Shown: in pieces, positions 1 through 11,666 of the stretch
Position numbering within the stretch: the first letter of the stretch is position 1
Layout of the letters: every line of letters starts with the position of its first letter
Assembly (NCBI GenBank): GCA_947466075.1
Contig: CANIBP010000053.1
Location: 1 to 44,321 of the forward strand
Reading direction: 5' to 3'
Origin: Verrucomicrobiaceae bacterium
GTDB taxonomy: Bacteria > Verrucomicrobiota > Verrucomicrobiia > Verrucomicrobiales > Verrucomicrobiaceae
Length of the DNA stretch: 44,321 nucleotides
The notes under the pieces: model-generated
Database searches by the model: none
Seen by the model: the letters and a program-made list of their open reading frames with translations, nothing else
What the model was told of the DNA's origin: nothing
Translations under genes and position numbers: made by a program

Positions 1-161
1 AGTTTCACCGCGTAGTTGTCGAGCCAGTTCACTTGGTCGCCGATGCGGCTGGGGTAGTAGGTTTGTCTTTTCATTTTGGATTTAGGTTTGGGTTGAGGAG
101 AAAAATAGTCGGACGGCTGGTCCCAAGTGCCGCTGTCCCATTGGCCGTTATCCCAGTTCAT
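1..161 (-). CDS. small W-D-x-G hypothetical protein, 3' part outside window
   Basis: The reading frame opens with ATG at 159-161 and runs off the left edge after 53 codons. The N-terminus carries three W-D-x-G/W-D-x type motifs (residues 3-14), a Pro/Lys-rich linker (about residues 17-29), then MKRQTYYPSRIGDQVNWL. A second ATG at 72-74 would give a start at MKRQTYY. I prefer the upstream ATG because the W-D-x-G stretch is clearly patterned and its ATG overlaps the stop of the upstream repeat-bearing frame as ATGA. Short W-D-x-G leaders followed by a conserved domain occur, as far as I recall, in hypothetical proteins of Verrucomicrobiota. No function can be given. The rest of the gene is not visible. 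Confidence 0.55.
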   Translation of the reverse strand, partial: MNWDNGQWDSGTWDQPSDYFSPQPKPKSKMKRQTYYPSRIGDQVNWLDNYAVK

Positions 162-607
162 GGAGTCGAGGTTCGGGGTTGAGGGGTCTGCAAAAGTGGG
201 GCGATACCGCCGCGTGCGGGGTGGCCGGTCGCTCTCGCGGGGTGAATACCGCGCCGTTCGGTAGCGCTACCTTTTGTCGGGGTATTCATACCCATCGCGG
301 CGGTAGCTCTACCCTGCCGCGCGGTAGCTCTACCTTTTCGTCCGGGGAACCTTCCCATTTCATTCGGGATGGATACCGCGCCGTTGGGTATGGCTACCAT
401 GGCTGCCGGGATGGCTACCGCACGGCGCGGGGTCGCTACCCTCAGCGCCGGTAGCGCTACCGTAGCGCCCGGTATCCCTACCATTCCGTGCGGGATGGGC
501 GTTCTGAGCCGGAATAGCCCTCCCAAGGCCGAAAACACCGCTCCCAGAGGCAAAACGGCCTCACCCGTGAGCGGGAAGCGAGCTGGACTGGTGGAGAGGA
601 GGAGCAT
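158..607 (-). CDS. doubtful 149-aa ORF across the 21-bp repeat array
   Basis: This frame is open through the whole repeat array and ends in a TGA that overlaps the ATG of the downstream W-D-x-G gene. The peptide shows heptad periodicity because the DNA repeats every 21 bp: first VAIPNGA-type units, then GRATARQ/GSATERR-type units. The motif changes part-way because one DNA unit is 22 bp, so the same DNA word is read in another frame. That argues that the DNA, not the peptide, is what is maintained. There is no signal peptide or recognisable domain. It may be a coupled leader gene or simply a stop-free frame through a GC-rich array. Confidence 0.25.
   Translation of the reverse strand: MLLLSTSPARFPLTGEAVLPLGAVFSALGGLFRLRTPIPHGMVGIPGATVALPALRVATPRRAVAIPAAMVAIPNGAVSIPNEMGRFPGRKGRATARQGRATAAMGMNTPTKGSATERRGIHPARATGHPARGGIAPLLQTPQPRTSTP
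190..566. repeat. 21-bp-period array of near-palindromic GGTANNNNTACC units
   Basis: Units of the form GGTANNNNTACC recur with their last base at about 250, 271, 292, 313, 334, 356, 377, 398, 419, 440, 461 and 482. The spacing is 21 bp except one step of 22. Units at 260-271 and 450-461 read GGTAGCGCTACC, a perfect 12-bp palindrome; 302-313 and 323-334 read GGTAGCTCTACC. Spacers of about 9 bp are not conserved. Degenerate units extend on both sides to roughly 190 and 566. The array fills the gap between the XRE regulator gene and the W-D-x-G gene; 567-716 shows nothing else recognisable. Confidence 0.8.
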
Positions 608-716
608 GGCGGGCGTCGGGTGCGACGGCTGCTATTCCACCACAGCTCCCGGAAAAGCGTTAGTCGGACATCTCCGACGCCTTCGGCCCAGACTGATCTC
701 TCCGTCTCCCAGTCTC

Positions 717-980
717 CTAGTCTTCGTCAGCCTCCAGCACCGCCACGAACTCCTTCAGCGTCATCCCCAGCCCGTAGGCCATCCGCGCCGCCCAGAACAG
801 CGTCGGCACGGTCTCCCCGTTCTCGATGTCACCGATCGTGTCCCGCGACACGCCGCAGTTCTTTTGCAACCCATAGCGGCTCACCTTTGCCGCCTCTCGG
901 CACTCCTGCAAACAACGCGGCAACCTGCCGCACACGCGTGTGGCATACTCGAAAGCTTCGCGCTCCCGGTTGGAGGGCAT
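717..980 (-). CDS. XRE-family helix-turn-helix regulator
   Basis: This is an 87-residue protein, the size of a single-domain XRE/Cro repressor. The HTH covers about residues 34-82: GLQKNCGVSRDTIGDIENGE matches helices 2 and 3 of the fold, and LGMTLKEF matches the last helix. It is transcribed divergently from the restriction-modification operon that begins at 1212, with 231 bp between them. By analogy with control proteins of other restriction-modification systems it may repress that operon or itself, but no operator was recognised in the gap. The N-terminal 30 residues precede the HTH and are unusual in being Arg/Cys-rich. Confidence 0.8.
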   Translation of the reverse strand: MPSNREREAFEYATRVCGRLPRCLQECREAAKVSRYGLQKNCGVSRDTIGDIENGETVPTLFWAARMAYGLGMTLKEFVAVLEADED

Positions 981-1211
981 GGCGTCTCATGAGCAGGCTT
1001 CCCGCCGTTCATTGTCCCCGAAAGCCCCACCTGGAACTCAGGAGAAAATGCCGCAGCGATCAGCGCGGATTGTGCCGGATCGGGGCTGGTTTTGGCAATG
1101 GTTTTTTTCGGGGGAAGTTGGCTTACGAAGGTAAAAATTGTGACAGCGGCTCGGAAGTGCTTCAACATGCGAGATGCCTGCGCTTGATCTCTTTGCGTTG
1201 GCCCCATCATC

Positions 1212-1843
1212 ATGAGCCTAGTTAAATCCAAACAACGCGTCGCTGACCACGGGGAGGTTTTCACTCCTGCGTGGATGGTCGAGGCGATGCTCGACCTGGT
1301 GAAGGGTGAGACGGAGCGGATTGATTCGCGTTTTCTCGAACCAGCTTGTGGGGATGGCAATTTCCTCGTGGCAGTTCTTCGGCGCAAGCTCGCCGCTGTG
1401 GAACTCAAATACGGCAAGTCCGATTTCGAGCGCCGATATTTCGCGCTGCTCGCGCTCATGTGCATTTATGGAATCGAGCTGCTGTCAGACAACATTGCCG
1501 AGTGTCGCGGGAACCTGCTGGAGATCTTTGCCGAGTATTTGAACCTCGATCCGGCAGACGAGCTGTATCGCGCTGCGTTCTACGTGGTTTCGCAGAACCT
1601 TATCCACGGCGACGCCCTCACGATGCGGACCCAGGACGCACTGCCAATCACCTTCGCCGAGTGGGGCTACCTCGGAAAAGCCAAGTTCCAGCGGCGTGAC
1701 TTCCGCCTCGACAACCTCACCCTTTTTGGCGGTGGTGACTCGCTCTTTGCTCAAAACGGCAAACATGAAATCTTCAAGCCGTCCAAGACCTACCCACCGT
1801 TGACGGTGGGTGAACTAGCCGCCCTCGCACAGGAGGCCACTGT

Positions 1844-1847
<4 letters not shown>
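1212..1847 (+). CDS. small SAM-dependent methyltransferase-like protein of R-M operon
   Basis: The 211-residue product starts with HGEVFTPAWMVEAMLD, the motif X/pre-motif I region typical of N6-adenine methyltransferases, followed by motif I LEPACGDGNFLV (about residues 43-54), which binds S-adenosylmethionine. No motif IV (N/D-P-P-Y/F) is present; the corresponding stretch reads ITFAEWGYLGKAKF. It may therefore be a SAM-binding partner of the full methyltransferase encoded next rather than a catalyst on its own. The stop overlaps the next ATG as ATGA (1844-1847), so the two are translationally coupled. I recall similar short proteins beside Eco57I-type methylases and GIY-YIG helicases, so it is more likely a normal subunit than a truncation. 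Confidence 0.75.
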
Positions 1848-5954
<4,107 letters not shown>

Positions 5955-6004
5955 GATCCGAGACAAAGCCACCTTTGATCCTGCCGATGGATTGATGGTG
6001 TTCA

Positions 6005-7315
6005 TTACTTGCCTCCCCCCAGCGCGGACATGACTCGCTTGCTGATTTCCTGGGTGAGCAACTGGTAGGCGGGTCCTTGCCAGTGGAAGTTGTCGCCTGC
6101 GGCGAGTTCGAGGTGTGAGGCCAGGAGGGCATAGGCGTCGATGACTTCGATGCCTTCGTCTTTCATCACTTGGCTCGACAGCGTGTTGAGCCGGATGACC
6201 ACATCGTTCTTGTCACCGAGGCTGGTGACCGGTTTGTCTGGAGCAGATTTGGCGGCGGTGTGAGGCGTGGTGAGAAGATAGTAAATCTTCGCCTGTGGTG
6301 CGCCTTTTTTGAAGCAGCGCGTCAGCTTTTGCATGCGCTCTAGAACGACGGCATCGGAGACTTTGTCAGGCGTCCAACTCAGGGAGTGGAGGCCGTTGTT
6401 GAAGACAACCACGTCGAACTTGTAGCGCGCGGCCATCTCGGTGAGTGCGGCCTCGGGCACGTCACCGCCGACGAAATGCACGCAGTGAAACACATAGACT
6501 TTCTGCTTCAACATCTCCGGGATGAAGGAGCCGCTGTAGCCCATGGAGATGGAGTCGCCGTAGATGAGCACTTTCGGCCAATCGGGGTGGTCGAGCTTGG
6601 GAACATCAAGCGCCCAGCCTTTGCCCGCGACTGCGCCGCGTGGGAACTCGGGCTTGGACTCGCGCTTCGAGACATAGCTGAAGGAAGGACCGAACACTTT
6701 CACACCGCGAATCGTCACGGGCATGGTCTTCGACTTCGGGTTCGCGTTGCGGCCAATCCACATCGGTTCGCGATTGGGGATGAGTGCCATGAAGCAGGTC
6801 TTACACGGAATGTCGTCGAGATAGAACGTCGCGAGTCCTTTGCGGACTGCGATGGTGAGGGTGTAGGGCGTGTCGAGCTTTGGCTCCTGACGACCGTTCA
6901 GCGAGCCGCCAGTCATGAGGATGTTGTTCACCACGGAGTTGACCTGTCGTGAGTAATACGGGTTGTCGCGGTAGTTGAAGTTGAAGGAAAAGCCGTCGTC
7001 CTGCTCGCTCTGTTTTCGCATCGCGGTGAAGACCGCATCCTGCACCAGCGCATCGAGTGAAAGGGTGACCTGCACGGTGAAGTTCGCCTGATCGGGAAAT
7101 GCCTCCGGTGGCACGGCGAACGCCGCGCCGTCGCGTAACTTGACCGCGCCGTTCACCTTCTCGACGGCTCCCGACCGTAGCGCGTGCGGAATCTCATTTC
7201 GCGCCAAATCCCACAGCGGCAAATCATCGGCAGCGGCGGAGGTGGCGGTGACGGATGCTGCGGCGCAGATGGCAAACGCGAATCGCAGGGAGGGAAGGAG
7301 GGCTTGGGTTGTCAT
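6005..7315 (-). CDS. secreted SGNH-hydrolase-type esterase with LamG-like N-domain
   Basis: The 436-residue protein begins with a signal peptide (cleavage about AAA-DDLPLW, residue 28). Residues about 60-210 look like a concanavalin/LamG-type beta sandwich (NFTVQVTLSL, YTLTIAVRKGLATFYLDD, MWIGRN). The C-terminal half has SGNH signatures: GDSISMGYSG (block I with the nucleophilic Ser), FNNGLHSL in the block III position, and DNFHW near the C-terminus, matching the Asp-x-x-His dyad. It probably hydrolyses an ester on a carbohydrate or lipid outside the cytoplasm. It is the last gene of the minus-strand operon, separated from the DUF1553 gene by a hairpin-forming intergenic repeat. It converges on the R-M operon across a 50-bp gap in which nothing was recognised. 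Confidence 0.85.
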   Translation of the reverse strand: MTTQALLPSLRFAFAICAAASVTATSAAADDLPLWDLARNEIPHALRSGAVEKVNGAVKLRDGAAFAVPPEAFPDQANFTVQVTLSLDALVQDAVFTAMRKQSEQDDGFSFNFNYRDNPYYSRQVNSVVNNILMTGGSLNGRQEPKLDTPYTLTIAVRKGLATFYLDDIPCKTCFMALIPNREPMWIGRNANPKSKTMPVTIRGVKVFGPSFSYVSKRESKPEFPRGAVAGKGWALDVPKLDHPDWPKVLIYGDSISMGYSGSFIPEMLKQKVYVFHCVHFVGGDVPEAALTEMAARYKFDVVVFNNGLHSLSWTPDKVSDAVVLERMQKLTRCFKKGAPQAKIYYLLTTPHTAAKSAPDKPVTSLGDKNDVVIRLNTLSSQVMKDEGIEVIDAYALLASHLELAAGDNFHWQGPAYQLLTQEISKRVMSALGGGK

Positions 7316-7331
7316 GGTAGGGTTGAATTTT

Positions 7332-7406
7332 GAAAGCAGAGGAATGGGTGGCAGGGGAATGTTTTCGTTCTTATTCCTCTGCCACCCATTCCCCTGCCTG
7401 CTTTTC
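7332..7406. repeat. long intergenic inverted repeat (hairpin)
   Basis: The arms are 7336-7360 and 7373-7397 around a 12-nt loop. They pair over 25 bp with one G-U and one A-C mismatch. Each arm contains a variant of the word GGAATGGGTGGCA, so the element is also internally repetitive. It lies between two co-oriented genes and its arm reaches the stop codon of the upstream one. No U-tract follows on the minus strand, so a classical intrinsic terminator is unlikely; a REP/MITE-like element or an mRNA processing or stability hairpin is more plausible. Confidence 0.8.
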
Positions 7407-10341
7407 AGTTCACAAAGAGAAACTCGTTGCTGTTGATGAGCACGCGGCAGAGGGCGGCGAGGCCGTTCTTCTGCGCATACGCGGTGAAGTTGCGGAGTTC
7501 ATCCGCCGTCGGCTCGCGCAGCAGGATGCGGCGGATGGCCTCGGCGGGCGTGGTGATTTGTTTGGCCAGTTCGCCGCTGAAGTGCAGGACGAAGCTGTTG
7601 TTGTAGAGCGCGAGGGATTGCAGCGAGGACGCGGAGAAGCTGCGGCTCGGGGCGAGCAGTCCGAGGTCGGGGAAGTCGAGCGTGTCCATGAAAGGGTCGG
7701 GAACACCGCGCCAAACGAAGCGGTAGATGCTGCGGCGGTGCTTCGGCAGCGCGGACCAGTCGTAGGCGGCGTAGTCGAGCGTGGGCGTGAGCTGCACGGG
7801 CGGACCGGTGATGAATTGCCGCTCGCTGGGACCGCCGACGCTGAGGTCGAGTTTGTCTGCGGCAGCGAGGACGAAGTCGCGGTAGCTGTCGGCGTCGAGT
7901 CGGAGGCGATTCATGCGCCAGAGCAGGCGGTTGTCGCCGTCGAGTTTCGCAGCGTCGTCGCGCTGCTCGCTGCTCTGGCGATAGGCGGCGCTGGTGACGA
8001 TGAGGCGATGCAGATGCTTCAAAGAGCCGCCGCTGTCGCGCAGTTCGCACGCGAGCCAGTCGAGCAGTTCGGGATGCGAAGGCACGCCGCCCATGCGCCC
8101 GAAATCGCTCGGCGTATCGCAGATCCCGCGGCCGAAATGATAATGCCACACTCGGTTCGCGATGCTGCGCCAGGTGAGCGGGTTCTGCTCATCGGCAATC
8201 CAATCCGCAAGCGCGGCACGGCGCTCGGATTCATCGCCGGCGTGCGCCTTGGTGAAACGCGCGGGTAACACTTTCACGGCACTCAACGCGCCGCTCTCGG
8301 CTTCACCGATGGGCTTGTCGAACTCGCCGCGCTTTAAGATGTGCACGAGCTTGGGTTTGGCCACGGTGGTCGGCGTGCCTTTGCTCACAGCGAGCAGCAC
8401 ATCCGCCTTCTTGCCTGCAGCATAGACGAGCGCTGGCTCGGGCAGCTTTTGCATTTCATCGGCGGCACGCAGGCGCAATGCATGAGCAGCAAGCGCGAGG
8501 CGTTGCGGCTCGGTGCGTTTGTCGGCGGGAATAACGAGTGCGGCGGAAGCGAGCGCGGGTATCGCCGAAGCACGCGATGACGGTTCATCGGTCGCGGAGA
8601 GTTTGAAGCGGCCCACGAGATGCGACTGCGGCGCGAGTTGCTTCAGCGAAATGGTGAGCTTCGCGCCTGGCTTCAAGGTGAGTGGAGCACCGAGTTCGAA
8701 CACCGCATGGTGCGACTGACCCACCGCCGGATGAATGCCCCAGCCCGTGGCCGGATTGCCATCAATCGCCGCCGGTGCCGCGTAGCTCGCCTGATTGAAG
8801 TCCGCCGTCGCGCGCGAAAATTTGAGCTTCACCGGCGACGCTGCTCCAGCATCGAAGACCTGCGCCTCAAACTCGCTCACCGTGAGATTGCCGTTGTCCT
8901 GTCTGCCCGGACCGTCCTTGGGCAATGACTTGTCCGCGATGACATCGAGCCGCAGAGCGGTGATGCTCGCGAGCGACGACGTGGCGGTGATGACATACGT
9001 GTCTTTCTCCGGCTTCGCGCCGCCGGAGATGATGACCTCGCCGCTGCGCGAGAGCGTCGCGCCCTCGGTGCTGATGAAGCTCTCGTATCCGAGCGTCGTC
9101 CATTTCACAGCCGGCCCCTGATGCTTCTCCCAATCGGCGACGAGCGCCTCATTCTCCGCCGTGAGCAGCACGGTCTTGTCCTGCGCCTCAGCCGCCGTGA
9201 GCAGAGACTGCCAGTGCTTCCGCTGCTGCGCGACCTTCGTGTCTTCGTCAAAAGGAATGTCGCCCTCAATGATGCCCGCGAAGACGGATTGCAGTGCGTA
9301 ATAATCCTCCTGCGTGATGGGATCGAACTTGTGCGCGTGGCAGCGGGCGCAGTTCGCGGTGGTGCTGGTGAAGGCCGCCATCGTCTGCGTCACCAAGTCA
9401 TCGCGGTCGAGGTAATCGAAGTTCGTCGGTGCCGTCTGAAACGCGCTGTGGTCAAAAACACCCGCGCCGAGAAATCCGAGCGCAGCGATGAGACGCGGCT
9501 CCTCAGGGAACAGACGGTCGGCGGCGAGTTGCTCGCGCACGAACCGCGGCCACGGCTTGTCGTTGTTCAGCGCCTCGATGACATAGTCGCGATACCGCCA
9601 CGCATGGTCGCGCGGCAGGTCGTGACCGCAGCCGTGCGTCTCCGCAAAGTGGATCGTGTCCAGCCAATGCCGCGCCCAGCGCTCGCCATGGCGCGGTGAA
9701 GCGAGCAACCGGTCCACCAGATGCTCGTAGGCCTTCGGATCACTGTCCTTTTCAAACGCCTCCACCTCGGCAAGCGACGGCGGCAAGCCATGCAGATCGA
9801 AATACAACCGCCGGATTAACGTGCGCCGGTCCGCTTCCGGCGAAGGTGTCAGCTTCCGCTCCGCGAGCCGCGCCCGGATGAAGCGGTCCACCAGATGCTC
9901 GACCTTCGCGCCCGCGATGACTGGCAACGCAGGTTTCACCAGCGGCTTCAGCGACCACCAATCCGTGGCATTGGGCCGACTCTTCACGAGCACGCGCGGG
10001 TCCGGCGCGCCTTGCTTCACCCAGGCTTCCAGCAGCGCAATCTCCGCCGCCGGCAGCTTTTCCTTCGGCGGCATCTGATGCTCATCATCCGACCAGCGCA
10101 CCATCTTGATGAGCAAGCTCTCCTCCGGCTTGCCCACGACGACAGCCGGCCCCGAGTCGCCGCCTTCCTCCCAGCCCGATTTGGAATCGAGCGTCAGCCC
10201 AGCCTTCATCTTCTTCTCATGCGAATGACATTCGTAGCAGCGTGTCTTCAATACCGGCAGAACCTTCGTCTCAAAGAACGCCGCGTCCTGCGCCCTCATC
10301 AACGAGGCGAAGCAGAACATGGCGATGAGAATAAAACGCAT
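7405..10341 (-). CDS. PSCyt1-DUF1549-DUF1553 planctomycete-type cytochrome protein
   Basis: The 978-residue secreted protein has a signal peptide (residues 1-17), a PSCyt1 domain with heme motif CYECH at 35-39 and a possible axial Met in QMPP (about residue 89). The DUF1549 domain starts at about 145 (LIRRLYFDLHGLPPS, RHGERWARHWLD) and ends with a second CARCH motif. A variable middle (about 410-600) looks like a beta-rich carbohydrate-binding insert. DUF1553 forms the C-terminus (WRSIANRVWHYHFGRGI, HPELLDWLA). Domain function is not established; such proteins pair with DUF1501 proteins in Planctomycetes and Verrucomicrobia. Its start lies 43 nt inside the upstream gene, so it is in one operon with it. 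Confidence 0.93.
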   Translation of the reverse strand: MRFILIAMFCFASLMRAQDAAFFETKVLPVLKTRCYECHSHEKKMKAGLTLDSKSGWEEGGDSGPAVVVGKPEESLLIKMVRWSDDEHQMPPKEKLPAAEIALLEAWVKQGAPDPRVLVKSRPNATDWWSLKPLVKPALPVIAGAKVEHLVDRFIRARLAERKLTPSPEADRRTLIRRLYFDLHGLPPSLAEVEAFEKDSDPKAYEHLVDRLLASPRHGERWARHWLDTIHFAETHGCGHDLPRDHAWRYRDYVIEALNNDKPWPRFVREQLAADRLFPEEPRLIAALGFLGAGVFDHSAFQTAPTNFDYLDRDDLVTQTMAAFTSTTANCARCHAHKFDPITQEDYYALQSVFAGIIEGDIPFDEDTKVAQQRKHWQSLLTAAEAQDKTVLLTAENEALVADWEKHQGPAVKWTTLGYESFISTEGATLSRSGEVIISGGAKPEKDTYVITATSSLASITALRLDVIADKSLPKDGPGRQDNGNLTVSEFEAQVFDAGAASPVKLKFSRATADFNQASYAAPAAIDGNPATGWGIHPAVGQSHHAVFELGAPLTLKPGAKLTISLKQLAPQSHLVGRFKLSATDEPSSRASAIPALASAALVIPADKRTEPQRLALAAHALRLRAADEMQKLPEPALVYAAGKKADVLLAVSKGTPTTVAKPKLVHILKRGEFDKPIGEAESGALSAVKVLPARFTKAHAGDESERRAALADWIADEQNPLTWRSIANRVWHYHFGRGICDTPSDFGRMGGVPSHPELLDWLACELRDSGGSLKHLHRLIVTSAAYRQSSEQRDDAAKLDGDNRLLWRMNRLRLDADSYRDFVLAAADKLDLSVGGPSERQFITGPPVQLTPTLDYAAYDWSALPKHRRSIYRFVWRGVPDPFMDTLDFPDLGLLAPSRSFSASSLQSLALYNNSFVLHFSGELAKQITTPAEAIRRILLREPTADELRNFTAYAQKNGLAALCRVLINSNEFLFVN

Positions 10342-11612
10342 GGAGTGACATACGCGGGTTCTGGCTCTTCTCGGTCGCGCCAGAAGGTGGATTCCTTCCG
10401 CACGGTGTAGCGCACTTCCATTTCGGGCGTCTCGATGAGAGCGCCATCGCGATACAGCGACTCGACGGCGACGATCAACATGCCCGAGGTGAGTAGCGTG
10501 CGTTCTGGCGGATAGGCGGCGCGATTATTGATGATCGTGTCCTCGATGTGGTGGATGAGCGGGTTGAAGAAGTCGGCGGTCGTGGCACTGCTGCCGGGCA
10601 TCGGCAGGAACATCTGGCAGGAGGTGATCTCGCCGGTTTCGCTGTTGAGGCCGGCGTAGTTAAAGTCGCGGATGCCGAGCATGAAGAGCGTGGTGCGGAA
10701 GCCGTCGCGGTGCTCGATGAAGTAGGCGTAGGCGTCTGGGAAGTTTTTCCGTGCCCAGTCGAAGCTAATGGCCTCCGATGGATAGCCCTCTTTGACGGGG
10801 AGAGTGTGGCTGCGACTCAGTGCGGCGAGGAGGAGGCGTTGTGTTTGCTTCAAACCAGCCGTGTGTGACCAAATCTTGTCACCGCGCAACGCCAGCACGC
10901 TCTTGATGCCGACTTCGCCGCCTTTGCGGCGCTCTGACATGCACTGGGCGGTTTCGAGGCCGTGGAAGTCGTATTTCTCGATGCCGCCGTAGCCGACGCA
11001 GACGCTTTCGCTCAGCGGCGTGCCCCACGGCAGGTCGATGGCGGGCAAACGTCGTGTCACGGGCAATGAGGAACCGGCGAGAAAAGGGAAGTCCAAACGT
11101 TTCGAGTCGGCAACCATCTCGACGCAGTGTTTCCAGTCGGTGGAGAGATGCTTGTCGTTGAAAACGGGCACGCTGCGTCCGCTCTCCTCGAAGACCTTGA
11201 CCACTTCTTTGAAGAACTCGTAGCGCGGGTAAAGCGTCTGGCCCTTTTCATTCACAGGATAGTCTCCGTGCTCGCCGATGATGACGACACCATCGACAGC
11301 GAGTTTGCCAGTGCCCAGTGTGAGCGCTTGTGCAATGCTCTTGTGAATGGGGATGCCGTATCGCTTCGAACGGCCGCGGGCGAGGTCGTTGTCATTGAAT
11401 TGATCAACGTAGAACGCGACGAGATCGACTTCCGGCTTCCTCCATTCACCCGCCCAAGCGTAGCCGAGTGCAAAACGGTCGATGAAATGCTGCGCGTGTG
11501 ATTTCTCGAATACAGCCGTGGCAATGAGCGCGATCTTTTTGCGTACCGGGGCGGCTGCAGCGTTCGCTGCGGCGAAGGCTGTGGTGGTGAGGAGGAACGA
11601 GCGGCGTGTCAT
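10299..11612 (-). CDS. Tat-exported protein of unknown function
   Basis: The 437-residue protein starts with a Tat signal: MTRRSFLLTTTAFAAANA contains the RRSFL core, a hydrophobic stretch and an Ala-rich cleavage site. The mature part has a Rossmann-like opening (KKIALIATAVF), then VVIIGEHGDYPVNEKGQ and VFNDKHLS, but I do not recognise a named family. It resembles hypothetical proteins that accompany DUF1501/DUF1553 genes in Planctomycetes and Verrucomicrobia. It lies between the DUF1501 gene (54-bp gap) and the DUF1553 gene, whose first 43 nt it overlaps. The last 14 residues lie in that overlap and are Ser/Pro/Cys-rich, possibly an extended non-conserved tail. Confidence 0.8.
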   Translation of the reverse strand: MTRRSFLLTTTAFAAANAAAAPVRKKIALIATAVFEKSHAQHFIDRFALGYAWAGEWRKPEVDLVAFYVDQFNDNDLARGRSKRYGIPIHKSIAQALTLGTGKLAVDGVVIIGEHGDYPVNEKGQTLYPRYEFFKEVVKVFEESGRSVPVFNDKHLSTDWKHCVEMVADSKRLDFPFLAGSSLPVTRRLPAIDLPWGTPLSESVCVGYGGIEKYDFHGLETAQCMSERRKGGEVGIKSVLALRGDKIWSHTAGLKQTQRLLLAALSRSHTLPVKEGYPSEAISFDWARKNFPDAYAYFIEHRDGFRTTLFMLGIRDFNYAGLNSETGEITSCQMFLPMPGSSATTADFFNPLIHHIEDTIINNRAAYPPERTLLTSGMLIVAVESLYRDGALIETPEMEVRYTVRKESTFWRDREEPEPAYVTPCVLFSSPCSASPR

Positions 11613-11666
11613 GGGCTGGGCGTGCTCGAATCAAAGTCGGGAGTCAGGTCGGATTCGGACGGCTGT

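Noticed and set aside
190..566. CRISPR array
   Set aside because: The period is only 21 bp, the units vary, spacers are about 9 bp and no cas gene is present.
881..1465. 194-aa minus-strand ORF across the XRE/R-M intergenic region
   Set aside because: It overlaps the HTH gene and the methyltransferase-like gene in other frames and shows no domain.
5955..6004. Regulatory or terminator signal between convergent R-M and SGNH genes
   Set aside because: No stable stem or T-tract could be found in the 50-bp gap.
7332..7406. Intrinsic terminator
   Set aside because: The stem is strong but no run of U follows in the direction of transcription.
7330..8268. 312-aa plus-strand ORF
   Set aside because: It is antisense to the DUF1553 domain and begins inside the hairpin repeat; its composition is typical of a GC-rich shadow.
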